Source: Futiania mangrovi
GTDB taxonomy: Bacteria; Pseudomonadota; Alphaproteobacteria; Futianiales; Futianiaceae
Direction: 5' to 3'
DNA length: 64,000 nucleotides
NCBI RefSeq assembly: GCF_024158125.1
Contig: NZ_JAMZFT010000003.1
Coordinates: 124,001 to 188,000 of the forward strand
Below, in pieces: positions 47,643 through 55,527 of the stretch (its first letter is position 1; each line of letters opens with the position of its first letter). The translations under genes and the position numbers were made by a program. The notes below the pieces were generated by a model, which saw only the letters and a list, made by a program, of their open reading frames with translations, searched no databases and was not told the DNA's origin.

Positions 47643-48014
47643 CCCGCCCCGCGCGCGGCCGGCCCGTTAACCGCACCAAGACCCGTTCCGGGACGCAGCA
47701 CGTGCGATTCCGTGCGATTCATGACACAACTTGTACACATGGCCGCAACCCGACATGAAACCGTCACACCTCCGCCCGACAGCCGCGGATCGGCAAGGCA
47801 CCGTGACTCGGGACAGCATTTTGTATCGTGAAATCAATGCCTTGGTTTTTGACTAATTTTTGTGCAATCCGCTCGTCAGCCAATGAATCCGGGCGGTCTC
47901 GCACTTGTCCGGGCGATTGCCCACAGAGTTTTCCACAGGAATCGTGGATGGCGCGAAAAAGCCTCGCGCCTACATCGTTTTAACCCGATTCGTGCAACGG
48001 ACTTGACCGGGACG
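47643..48014. other. 372-base intergenic region between folB and uvrC
   Basis: This gap holds no supported gene. It has an AT-rich stretch (about 47815-47870, including TTGGTTTTTGACTAATTTTT). Five GANTC sites lie near 47706, 47716, 47885, 47939 and 47988. Two DnaA-box-like 9-mers lie at 47917-47937. A TTAACC half site lies near 47666. Confidence 0.6.
47917..47937 (+). promoter_or_regulatory. two DnaA-box-like 9-mers before uvrC
   Basis: TTGCCCACA (47917-47925) and TTTTCCACA (47929-47937) differ from the TTATCCACA consensus by two and one bases and are spaced 12 bases apart. DnaA binding or an origin role is not shown, and uvrC begins 77 bases downstream. Confidence 0.35.
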
Positions 48015-49925
48015 ATGGTTCAGGACAGCCCCGAAAAGACCACCCGGACGCCACACGCAAAGGGTGCAGACGCAGCGCCTGCGCCCACCGGGCCGGAGGT
48101 CATCAAGGACTATCTGGCGCGCCTGCCGGGGGCGCCCGGCGTCTACCGGATGCTCGACGCGAAGGGCCAGGTCCTCTATGTCGGCAAGGCACGGAACCTG
48201 AAGGCGCGGGTGTCGAACTACGCCCGCTTCGGCGGACACAACAACCGCATCGCGCGGATGATCGCGCAGACCGCCTCGATGGAATTCGTCACGACCCAGA
48301 CGGAGACCGAGGCGCTGCTGCTGGAAGCGAACCTCATCAAGCGGCTGAAGCCCCGCTTCAACGTGCTGATGCGCGACGACAAGTCGTTCCCCTATATCCT
48401 CGTGCGCAAGGACCACCCCTTCCCGCAGATCCTGAAGCACCGCGGCGCGCGCTCGGTGCCCGGCGACTACTACGGGCCCTTCGCAAGCGCGGGCGCGGTC
48501 AACCGCACGCTCAACACGCTGCAGAAGGCGTTCCTGCTGAGAACCTGTACGGACGCCGTGTTCGAGAGCCGCACCCGGCCCTGCCTGCTCTACCAGATCA
48601 AGCGGTGCGCGGCGCCGTGCGTCGACAAGATCGGCGCCGAGGACTACGCCCGGCTGGTCGAGGAGACGCGCGACTATCTCGACGGGCGCAACAGCCAGGT
48701 GCAGGCGGCGCTGGCCGAAGAGATGGAGGCCGCGGCAGAGACGCTGGAGTTCGAGCGGGCGGCCGCGCTGCGCGACCGCATCCGCGCGCTGACCGCAATC
48801 CAGGCACACCAGGGCGTCAACCCGCGGGGGTTGGCGGAGGCCGACGTCTTCGCCATCGCGCAGGACGGCGGCGAGGCGTGCGTGCAGGTGTTCTTCTTCC
48901 GCGCCGGGCAGAACTGGGGCAACCGCGCCTATTTCCCACGCGCGGACAAGGAGCAGGAGGCGGCAGAGATCCTGGAGGCTTTCCTCGGCCAGTTCTACGA
49001 CGACAAGCCGGCACCGAAACTCATCCTGCTGTCGCACGAGATCGAGGGCGCGGACCTGATGGCGGAGGCGCTGAGCCTGCGCGCGGGCCACAAGGTCGCG
49101 CTCGCCGCCCCCAAACGCGGCGAGAAACGCGAGGTGGTGGCGCAGGTCGCACAGAACGCGCGCGAGGCGCTGGCCCGCAAGCTGGCGGAAAGCGCAAGCC
49201 AGGCGCGCCTGCTCGACGGCGTGGCCGAGGCGTTCGGCCTCGACACCGCGCCGCGCCGGATCGAGGTATACGACAACTCCCACGTCTCCGGCACGAACGC
49301 GGTCGGCGGCATGATCGTCGCCGGACCCGACGGCTTCGAGAAGAAGCACTACCGCAAGTTCAACATCAAGGACGCGGCCACGGCGCCCGGCGACGACTAC
49401 GCCATGATGCGCGAGGTGCTGACGCGCCGCTTCACCCGCCTGCTGAAGGAGGACGAGGCGCGCGACAAGGGCCTCTGGCCGGACCTGGTGCTGGTCGACG
49501 GCGGACAGGGGCAACTGGGCGTGGCCACGCAGGTGATGGCCGACCTGGGCGTCGAGGACGTGACCGTCGTCGGCGTCGCCAAGGGCCCCGACCGGGACGC
49601 CGGCCGGGAACGCTTCTTCATGGCGGACCGCCCGTCCTTCATGCTGGAGCCGAAGAGCCCCGTCCTCTACTACCTGCAACGCCTGCGCGACGAGGCGCAC
49701 CGCTTCGCCATCGGCGCACACCGGCAGAAGCGGTCGAAGGGGATCGGGGCCACGCCCCTCGACGAAATCGACGGGATCGGCGCGCGCCGCAAGCGGGCGC
49801 TGCTCAATCATTTCGGATCGGCGCGCGCGGTTTCGCGGGCAGGCCTCGCCGACCTGGAAGCGGTCGAGGGCATCTCCCAGACGGTCGCGAAGCGCATCTA
49901 CGACTTCTTCCACCAGAGAAGTTGA
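48015..49925 (+). CDS. uvrC: excinuclease ABC subunit UvrC
   Basis: A 636-residue endonuclease that makes both incisions in nucleotide excision repair. The N-terminal GIY-YIG nuclease is at about residues 35-120 ([20 protein letters not shown]). A Cys-rich segment ([15 protein letters not shown]) precedes the UVR domain ([20 protein letters not shown]). The RNase-H-like nuclease has [19 protein letters not shown] and [10 protein letters not shown], holding acidic residues. C-terminal helix-hairpin-helix motifs end it ([18 protein letters not shown]). The ATG at 48015 was chosen for the family start. Confidence 0.97.
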   Translation: MVQDSPEKTTRTPHAKGADAAPAPTGPEVIKDYLARLPGAPGVYRMLDAKGQVLYVGKARNLKARVSNYARFGGHNNRIARMIAQTASMEFVTTQTETEALLLEANLIKRLKPRFNVLMRDDKSFPYILVRKDHPFPQILKHRGARSVPGDYYGPFASAGAVNRTLNTLQKAFLLRTCTDAVFESRTRPCLLYQIKRCAAPCVDKIGAEDYARLVEETRDYLDGRNSQVQAALAEEMEAAAETLEFERAAALRDRIRALTAIQAHQGVNPRGLAEADVFAIAQDGGEACVQVFFFRAGQNWGNRAYFPRADKEQEAAEILEAFLGQFYDDKPAPKLILLSHEIEGADLMAEALSLRAGHKVALAAPKRGEKREVVAQVAQNAREALARKLAESASQARLLDGVAEAFGLDTAPRRIEVYDNSHVSGTNAVGGMIVAGPDGFEKKHYRKFNIKDAATAPGDDYAMMREVLTRRFTRLLKEDEARDKGLWPDLVLVDGGQGQLGVATQVMADLGVEDVTVVGVAKGPDRDAGRERFFMADRPSFMLEPKSPVLYYLQRLRDEAHRFAIGAHRQKRSKGIGATPLDEIDGIGARRKRALLNHFGSARAVSRAGLADLEAVEGISQTVAKRIYDFFHQRS

Positions 49926-49950
49926 CGTTACGTCACTTGGATACTTATTT
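49922..49950 (+). promoter_or_regulatory. candidate promoter overlapping the uvrC stop codon
   Basis: TTGACG (49922-49927) and TTATTT (49945-49950) are 17 bases apart; the -35 overlaps the uvrC TGA. The -10 match is weak. It could serve the I78-like gene that begins at 50076. Confidence 0.35.
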
Positions 49951-50075
49951 TCACTTACCCTATCCTGGGTGACAGTTCCGGCGTGTTACGGACTCCCCTT
50001 GCCGATACATGACCTATATTTTCTTCCGATCCGCGAACCGAATCCGACGAGGTTTTGCGAAATTGGGAGCGAACG

Positions 50076-50441
50076 ATGGACGCGACAGAGGGGAAACTGC
50101 ATCTCGTCTATGCCCTGACCGGCCATCTGCCGAAGTACATCGGCTGCATGTCCGTACCCGAGGGGCAGATCGTGCCGGCAATCTTCGAGCGGGTGTTCGG
50201 TCCGGCCACCGAGGCCGAGTGCACGGTCTGGATCGCGGAGAACTGTACGCCCCCGCTGCCGGAATATCTTCGGCTCGTACCGGGGGGCATGGTCAGGCAG
50301 CCGATGCTCGTCAGCGAACTGACAGGCCGTCCCTTGCGCATCTACACGAAGGGCGAACCGCTGAGCCAGGACTACCGGCCGGAGCGGATCAGCGTCGAGC
50401 TGGACACCGACGGCCTGATCCTGCGGCTCTGGGCGGGTTGA
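50076..50441 (+). CDS. protein with I78-inhibitor-like C-terminal domain
   Basis: A 121-residue protein. Its second half (MLVSELTGRPLRIYTKGEPL, then SQDYRPERISVELDTDG) resembles peptidase inhibitor family I78, whose consensus ends ...DYRPDRLNVxxDxxGxIxxVxCG. Here the terminal Cys is replaced, giving LWAG, and no signal peptide is seen, so the protein is predicted to be cytoplasmic, unlike typical periplasmic I78 members. The first 60 residues contain two Cys and match nothing known to me. The ATG at 50076 follows GGGAG. An alternative TTG start lies seven codons upstream. Confidence 0.5.
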   Translation: MDATEGKLHLVYALTGHLPKYIGCMSVPEGQIVPAIFERVFGPATEAECTVWIAENCTPPLPEYLRLVPGGMVRQPMLVSELTGRPLRIYTKGEPLSQDYRPERISVELDTDGLILRLWAG

Positions 50442-50612
50442 GCCCGACGCCAGCACTTTTCAGCACAGCTTCGCCCGCACTGTCCCGTTTTGCGCCAGGG
50501 CGTCCGCCCCCATCCCGATCGGACCGCCCGGATTCCGGGCCGGACAGCTGGCACGGTTCTTGATTGTTTCTTCCGCGAGACGACCGTTGTTGCGTTGCGG
50601 ATGGAGTTGATC

Positions 50613-51836
50613 ATGGACAGGTCGCACTGGATGAAGACGTGGCGTCTGGAACGCCAGTTCCAGGAGCGTGTGGCGGCCCACTACGCCGCGAAGGGCACCC
50701 GGAGGCGCGCACCCCAGGCACAGGGCACGGGCGCGACATTGGCGCGAGATGCCCGCCGGGCCTTCCTGCTCGCCTTCTCCGGCATCTTCGTGACCGCCTG
50801 CGCCGGCATGGGCCTGAGCGACCCGCGGATGAACACCGTCATCGCCAGCGACCCGTTCGGACGCGCGCTGCAGGAACGCTATCTCGCGCTCTCGGAAGCC
50901 GAATTCCAGCGCGGCGACTATTTCGACAGCGACATCTTCGCCAATCGCGCCATCGCCGCGGGCTTCGGCAAGCCCGGCCTGCCGGAGGAAGTGTTCGCCC
51001 GCGCCCTCTCGCGCGAGCAGATCGCCGAGGCCGAGGGCATGCGCAAGCGCCTGATCGCCGCCATCGACGCAGGCGCCCGCAAGGACAATCCCGCGCTCGC
51101 CGCGGATGCCCAGACCGCCTTCGAATGCTGGCAGGAAGAGGCGGAAGAAAACCGGCAGCCGGAGAAGATCGCGGCCTGCAAGGCGCGCTTCGAGACGGCC
51201 ATGGAGACGCTCGCAAAGGAGAACTGGCGCGTGGCCGACGCGCTCTCGCCCATCGTGCGCACGGGCCGGATCACCGAGGCGCGGGACGTGCGCGCGGGCC
51301 TGCCGCCGCTCGGCGCCCCGATGCCGGGCTATGCAATGCCCCAAAAACCGCTGCCCGAGGCACTTCCCGGCATGATGCCGGCGCGCGATGCCCGCCGCAT
51401 GGCAGAGACCGGCCCCGCGGCGGGCGCCCCCGCCCCCCTCGTCGCCTCGGCGCGCGAACGCACGCGCCTGGGCCTCGAGGAGGTAGCGCGGCAGACCGCG
51501 GCGCCGGGCGGCAAGCGCTTCACGGTGTTCTTCGACCTCGACGCCGACACGGTGACGCTGGAGGCCGAGGAGGTGCTGAGCGAGATCGCGCGGATCCTGC
51601 GCGAACGCCCCGATGCGCGCATCCAGATCCGCGGTCACGCCGACCGCGTGGGGGCAGACATCTACAATTACGCGCTGTCGCTGCGCCGGGCCTACAATGT
51701 GCGGGCGGTGCTCGCGGCCATGGCGGGCGGTCTGCAGGCCGACGTGCAGGGCCTCGGCGAAAGCAACCCGGCGGTCAATACCCGCGACGGCGTCGCCGAA
51801 ATCCTGAACCGGCGGGTGGACATCGTGCTGCTCTAG
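50613..51836 (+). CDS. OmpA-family lipoprotein with long N-terminal region
   Basis: A 407-residue protein. A hydrophobic stretch AFLLAFSGIFVTACAGMG carries a lipobox VTAC. The middle is helical and charged (about residues 80-300). The C-terminal OmpA-like peptidoglycan-binding domain begins FTVFFDLDADTVTLEAEEVL and has RGHADRVGADIYNYALSLRR, near the motif for diaminopimelate binding. The start is puzzling. The ATG at 50613 (GGAG upstream) puts 46 hydrophilic residues before the signal, while a TTG near the segment MARDARR would give a normal signal. It probably anchors outer membrane to peptidoglycan. Confidence 0.75.
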   Translation: MDRSHWMKTWRLERQFQERVAAHYAAKGTRRRAPQAQGTGATLARDARRAFLLAFSGIFVTACAGMGLSDPRMNTVIASDPFGRALQERYLALSEAEFQRGDYFDSDIFANRAIAAGFGKPGLPEEVFARALSREQIAEAEGMRKRLIAAIDAGARKDNPALAADAQTAFECWQEEAEENRQPEKIAACKARFETAMETLAKENWRVADALSPIVRTGRITEARDVRAGLPPLGAPMPGYAMPQKPLPEALPGMMPARDARRMAETGPAAGAPAPLVASARERTRLGLEEVARQTAAPGGKRFTVFFDLDADTVTLEAEEVLSEIARILRERPDARIQIRGHADRVGADIYNYALSLRRAYNVRAVLAAMAGGLQADVQGLGESNPAVNTRDGVAEILNRRVDIVLL

Positions 51837-51905
51837 ACGACCCCTTTCATCCATCCCCGGCGGAGCGTTCCCTCTCCCACCTCGTCGCAGGGCTCCGCCG
51901 CACCT

Positions 51906-51940
51906 CGGCGCGGGATATTTCCCGCGCCGGTTTCTTTTTT
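51906..51940 (+). terminator. strong intrinsic terminator before pgsA
   Basis: CGGCGCGGGA (51906-51915) and TCCCGCGCCG (51920-51929) form a perfect 10-bp stem around TATT, followed by GTTTCTTTTTT. Confidence 0.93.
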
Positions 51941-51995
51941 GCGCCCTTCGGACGGCGTGACAGGCCGGGCGTTCCGTGCGAGAACCGCAGGCAAG

Positions 51996-52592
51996 ATGCT
52001 CTACAGCCTGCCAAACCTCCTGACCTATGGCCGCATCCTGGCCGTCCCGGCGGTTGCCGTGCTGCTCTACTGGAGCACCGGACCGGCGCGCTGGGCTGCG
52101 CTCGCGCTGTTCGTCGCGGCGTGCATCACCGACTATTTCGACGGCTACCTGGCGCGGGCCTGGAACCAGACGTCCGCACTCGGCCGGATGCTCGACCCGA
52201 TCGCGGACAAGCTGCTGGTGGGTGCGGTGCTGATCATGCTGGTCCATGACAGGACCATCGCGGGCGCCGACGTGTTCGCCGCCGTGCTGATCCTCAGCCG
52301 GGAGATCCTCGTCTCCGGCCTGCGGGAGTACCTGGCCGGCACACGGGTCAGCGTGCCGGTGACCTGGCTCGCAAAGTGGAAGACCGCGGTGCAGATGGTG
52401 GCGCTGGGCCTGCTGGTCGCGGGGCCGGAGGGCGACCGGCTGGTGCCGGGGGTGACCGATGCCGGCATCGCGGGTCTGTGGGTCGCCGCTGCCCTTACGC
52501 TCTACACGGGCTATGATTACATGCGGTCGGGTCTCGCCCACGTCTTCGCGCAGGACGAGGCCACGAGACCGCAAGGCACACCAGGAGAGTGA
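51996..52592 (+). CDS. pgsA: CDP-diacylglycerol-glycerol-3-phosphate 3-phosphatidyltransferase PgsA
   Basis: A 198-residue inner-membrane enzyme that makes phosphatidylglycerophosphate, the first committed step of phosphatidylglycerol synthesis. The CDP-alcohol phosphotransferase motif DYFDGYLARAWNQ...RMLDPIADKL shows the DxxDGxxAR...GxxxDxxxD pattern. About four to six hydrophobic segments are seen. The ATG at 51996 fits the family start MLYSLPNLLTYGRI. The moaD gene follows five bases after the stop, so the three genes may be transcribed together. Confidence 0.95.
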   Translation: MLYSLPNLLTYGRILAVPAVAVLLYWSTGPARWAALALFVAACITDYFDGYLARAWNQTSALGRMLDPIADKLLVGAVLIMLVHDRTIAGADVFAAVLILSREILVSGLREYLAGTRVSVPVTWLAKWKTAVQMVALGLLVAGPEGDRLVPGVTDAGIAGLWVAAALTLYTGYDYMRSGLAHVFAQDEATRPQGTPGE

Positions 52593-52597
52593 GACCC

Positions 52598-52849
52598 ATG
52601 CGCGTGCTCTATTTCGCATGGCTGCGGCAGAAGATCGGCACCGGCGAGGAGACCGTCTCGCCACCCGCCGGTGTGCGCACGGTGGGCCAGCTCGCGGCCT
52701 GGCTCGCGGAGCAAGGCCCGGGATACGCGGAAGCCTTCGCCGACCCGGCCCTGATCCGCGCCGCCGTCAACCAGACGCACGCCGACCCCGACGCCGCCGT
52801 CGCGCCGGGCGACGAGGTCGCGTTCTTCCCGCCCGTGACGGGAGGCTGA
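52598..52849 (+). CDS. moaD: molybdopterin synthase sulfur carrier subunit MoaD
   Basis: An 83-residue ubiquitin-like protein that carries a C-terminal thiocarboxylate for molybdopterin synthesis. The start MRVLYFAWLRQKIGTGEE and the end AFFPPVTGG are hallmarks; the terminal Gly-Gly is the sulfur carrier. The ATG at 52598 was chosen over a GTG three codons earlier. GGAG lies upstream. moaE starts four bases after the stop. Confidence 0.95.
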   Translation: MRVLYFAWLRQKIGTGEETVSPPAGVRTVGQLAAWLAEQGPGYAEAFADPALIRAAVNQTHADPDAAVAPGDEVAFFPPVTGG

Positions 52850-52853
52850 GGCG

Positions 52854-53324
52854 ATGCGCGTGCGCGTGCAGAGAGAGGACTTCGATCCTGGCGCGGAAAT
52901 CGCGGCGCTGACCGACGGGCGGACTGACATCGGCGCGGTGGTCAGCTTCACCGGCCTTGTGCGGGCGCGCAACGAGGCGGCGGGCGTCGCGGCCATGACG
53001 CTCGAACACTATCCCGGCATGACGGAGCGGGAACTGGAGCGGATCGTGGCGCAAGCGGAAGACCGCTGGCCGCTGCAGGGCGTGCGGGTGATCCACCGCT
53101 ACGGAACGCTCTACCCCGGCGACCGGATCGTGCTGGTGGTGACGGCCTCGGCACACCGGGCGGCGGCTTTCGAGGCGGCGGATTTCCTCATGGACTATCT
53201 GAAGACGCGCGCGCCGTTCTGGAAGCTGGAAGACCGGGAGGATGGCCAGACCTGGGTCGCCGCCCGCGACAGCGACGACACCGCAGCGGAGCGTTGGCGC
53301 AACACACCCCCGGAAAGTGCATGA
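52854..53324 (+). CDS. moaE: molybdopterin synthase catalytic subunit MoaE
   Basis: A 156-residue catalytic subunit that transfers sulfur from MoaD to precursor Z. Family landmarks are GAVVSFTGLVRARN, LEHYPGMTERELERIVAQAE, IHRYGTLYPGD and HRAAAFEAADFLMDYLKTRAPF, with the active-site Lys in the last segment and WKLED after it. It is likely coupled to moaD. The cofactor would serve molybdoenzymes such as MsrP at 25599. Confidence 0.96.
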   Translation: MRVRVQREDFDPGAEIAALTDGRTDIGAVVSFTGLVRARNEAAGVAAMTLEHYPGMTERELERIVAQAEDRWPLQGVRVIHRYGTLYPGDRIVLVVTASAHRAAAFEAADFLMDYLKTRAPFWKLEDREDGQTWVAARDSDDTAAERWRNTPPESA

Positions 53325-53416
53325 CGCGCTGGCCCATCTCTTGCACAGAATTGCATAAATCTGGGAAATGAATTCCAGAGCGTCAGAATGACACCCGATT
53401 CGGGAGAGATTGTGCC

Positions 53417-54313
53417 ATGTCCATCCGCCGCATGCTTGCCACGACCGCCGCGCTGACGGCGCCGCTTCTCCTCGCAGCCTGTGGCGGCGGGGGCGGCGGC
53501 GGGGGCGGCCTTGGGGTCAACACGCCCCTCGACCAGGTCACCTTCCTGCAGATCTACAACTCGTCGAACACCTATCTGTCGCGCTCTGCCGGCGGCGGGT
53601 TCCAGTCGACGATCTCCTCGCCGAACACGACGAACCGCGTGACGGTCGGCGCCAACTACAGCCAGTTCCGCGTGCAGGCGGAGACGGTGAGCTCGTTCAC
53701 CGCGCCGGGTGCGATGGACCGCACCTTCCTCGCGGGCGACCTGGTGGCCACGGTTGGCGACACCCGCGTCTACCAGAACACCGACGGCACGCTCAATTAC
53801 GAATGGCGGGTGCGCCTGCCCGGCCGCGACGCGGACGCCCTGCCGGAGCATGTGGCCTTCGGCCGCTGGACCCGCGCAGATGCGCTGGGGAACCGCGACA
53901 CGGGCTTCCTGGTGTTCGGACAGGTGGCACCCGGCACGGACGTGCCCGCGGCGGGCACCGCGACCTACACCGGCGTCGCCGAAGGCGTCCGCGACCGCGC
54001 GGGCTTCGCCGCGGAAGCGCTGACTGGCACGTCGACCGTGGCCGTCAACTTCGGCACGGGCACCGCCAACCTGACGATCGACTTCACCGGCTCGCCCTTC
54101 GGCGCGACGATCACCGGCACGTCGAACGACGTCACCGCGGGGTCGAGCGTGTTCTCCGGCACGGCGGCGGGCGGCGGCTATAGCGGCAGCTTCACCGGCA
54201 ACTTCTTCGGACGCACCGACGTCGGAATCGACGGGCCGGAGGAAGTGGGCGGCGTGTTCCGCCTGATCAACGCCACCGACTTCGTCTATGGCGGCTTCGC
54301 GGGCGAGCAATAA
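53417..54313 (+). CDS. TbpB-barrel-like lipoprotein 1
   Basis: A 298-residue surface-type lipoprotein. The signal peptide ends in LLLAAC, followed by a poly-Gly tract that acts as an anchor linker. The first half ends PEHVAFGRWTR, then GTATYTGVAEGV. The second half has alternating Gly/Thr strands (GTSTVAVNFGTGTANLTIDF, YSGSFTGNFFGR) and EEVGGVFRL, as in the C-terminal barrel of transferrin-binding protein B-like lipoproteins. Ligand and export are unknown; no Slam/DUF560 exporter gene is in the window. It has a same-length paralogue immediately downstream. Confidence 0.75.
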   Translation: MSIRRMLATTAALTAPLLLAACGGGGGGGGGLGVNTPLDQVTFLQIYNSSNTYLSRSAGGGFQSTISSPNTTNRVTVGANYSQFRVQAETVSSFTAPGAMDRTFLAGDLVATVGDTRVYQNTDGTLNYEWRVRLPGRDADALPEHVAFGRWTRADALGNRDTGFLVFGQVAPGTDVPAAGTATYTGVAEGVRDRAGFAAEALTGTSTVAVNFGTGTANLTIDFTGSPFGATITGTSNDVTAGSSVFSGTAAGGGYSGSFTGNFFGRTDVGIDGPEEVGGVFRLINATDFVYGGFAGEQ

Positions 54314-54340
54314 GCCGCAGAGAACCGGAATACCGGAAAC

Positions 54341-54377
54341 GGGGCGCCAGCCGGCAAGGTTGGCGCCCCTTTTTCTT
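54341..54377 (+). terminator. intrinsic terminator after lipoprotein 1
   Basis: GGGGCGCCA (54341-54349) pairs with TGGCGCCCC (54361-54369), followed by TTTTTCTT. It separates the two lipoprotein genes, so the second should have its own promoter. Confidence 0.85.
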
Positions 54378-54455
54378 GTCATGCACGATCCGCCGGCGAA
54401 GCTGCGCGATGTCCTCCCCCTGTTCCGGCCACCCCGACACCAACTTCCCCCGCGC

Positions 54456-54481
54456 AAAACTCCAAAATTTCGAATAGTTTT
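54456..54481. promoter_or_regulatory. AT-rich inverted repeat before lipoprotein 2
   Basis: AAAACT (54456-54461) and AGTTTT (54476-54481) flank an AT-rich core CCAAAATTTCGAAT in an otherwise GC-rich region. It lies 51-76 bases before the start of the second lipoprotein and could be an operator; it does not match a Fur box exactly. Confidence 0.4.
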
Positions 54482-54531
54482 ATGAAAACGGTCTCGAATC
54501 GGTGGGCGAAAGCCCGGTCGGGGGGGAAAAC

Positions 54532-55428
54532 ATGGGACATCGCAGAGCCGTTCACGCAATTGCCGCGGTTGCGGCACCGCTTCTTCTGACCGCGTGCGGC
54601 GGCGGGAGCGCCGGTGATTTCGTCAACCTGACGACACCGCTCGACCAGATCGGAACGATCCAGATCTATACGCCGGCCGCGGTCTATTTCAGCCGCGACC
54701 AGGCGGGAACGACCTTCCGGACAGCGCAATCGGCGAGCGGCGGCAACAACCGGGTGACGGTCTTCTCCAACTACAGCGGCTTCCGGGTCGAGGCGGAAAC
54801 GCCCGGCACGCTGATCGCGTCGAGCGCCATCGACCGCACCTTCCTGGCGGGCGACCTGGTGGCCGACGACGGCACGCGGCGGACCTATACGGACGCAAAC
54901 GCCGCCTTCGATTTCGAATGGATCGTGCGCCTGCCCGGCCGCGACGTCGACGCCCTGCCCGAGCATGTCGCCTTCGGCCGCTGGTCGCGGGTCGAACGGT
55001 CAACGGGCAGCCGGGACCGCGGCTACCTGGCATTCGGTCTGCTGGCCCCGGCCATCGACGTGCCGGGCGCGGGCACGGCGACCTATACGGGCGTGGCCGA
55101 GGGCCTGCTGGACGTCGCAGGCGTGGAGACCGACCTGACCGGCACCTCGACCGTGGACGTGGACTTCGGACTCGGCACCGCGGCGCTGACGCTGGACTTC
55201 AGCGCCACGCCCTGGGCACGCGCGCTGACCGGCGCGTCGACCAATGTCGCGGCGCGCAACAACGCCTTCAGCGGCACGCTCGCGAGCGGCACCTACACCG
55301 GCACGTTCAACGCGAACTTCTATGGCCGCGCGGACCCGGCCCAGACGGGACCGGAGGAAGTGGGCGGCGTCTGGAGCGTGACCGACGGCAACGCCTTCGC
55401 GCAGGGCGCCTTCATCGCGGAGCAATAG
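54532..55428 (+). CDS. TbpB-barrel-like lipoprotein 2
   Basis: A 298-residue paralogue of the preceding gene, equal in length. The signal ends LLLTAC. Shared landmarks are TPLDQIGTIQIY, AIDRTFLAGDLVA, VRLPGRDVDALPEHVAFGRW and GTATYTGVAEGL, with TGPEEVGGVWSV near the end. The poly-Gly linker of copy 1 is replaced by GGGSAGDF. The ATG at 54532 has GGGGGG upstream. Sequence between the copies is clearly diverged, so duplication is old. Both are predicted to be anchored at the outer membrane. Confidence 0.75.
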   Translation: MGHRRAVHAIAAVAAPLLLTACGGGSAGDFVNLTTPLDQIGTIQIYTPAAVYFSRDQAGTTFRTAQSASGGNNRVTVFSNYSGFRVEAETPGTLIASSAIDRTFLAGDLVADDGTRRTYTDANAAFDFEWIVRLPGRDVDALPEHVAFGRWSRVERSTGSRDRGYLAFGLLAPAIDVPGAGTATYTGVAEGLLDVAGVETDLTGTSTVDVDFGLGTAALTLDFSATPWARALTGASTNVAARNNAFSGTLASGTYTGTFNANFYGRADPAQTGPEEVGGVWSVTDGNAFAQGAFIAEQ

Positions 55429-55465
55429 CCCCCTACCCCCCGGTGCCTTCGCCGCAAAACGCCAA

Positions 55466-55495
55466 CGCCCCCGCCCGGAGACCCGGACGGGGGCG
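55466..55495. terminator. GC hairpin between convergent lipoprotein 2 and ilvE
   Basis: CGCCCCCG (55466-55473) pairs with CGGGGGCG (55488-55495), with a second CCGG/CCGG stem inside. T runs are poor on both sides, though read leftward it is followed by GGCGTTTTGC. Confidence 0.55.
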
Positions 55496-55527
55496 CGGAA
55501 CGGGATTGGCCGCGAGGACGGAAAGCG

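Noticed and set aside
47815-47940. Chromosome origin (oriC)
   Set aside because: Only two imperfect DnaA-like boxes are present and typical origin neighbours (dnaA, hemE, parAB, gidA) are absent, so it is kept only as a regulatory curiosity.
47970-49913. 647-codon minus-strand frame opposite uvrC
   Set aside because: Antisense shadow of a well-recognised gene, with no family resemblance.
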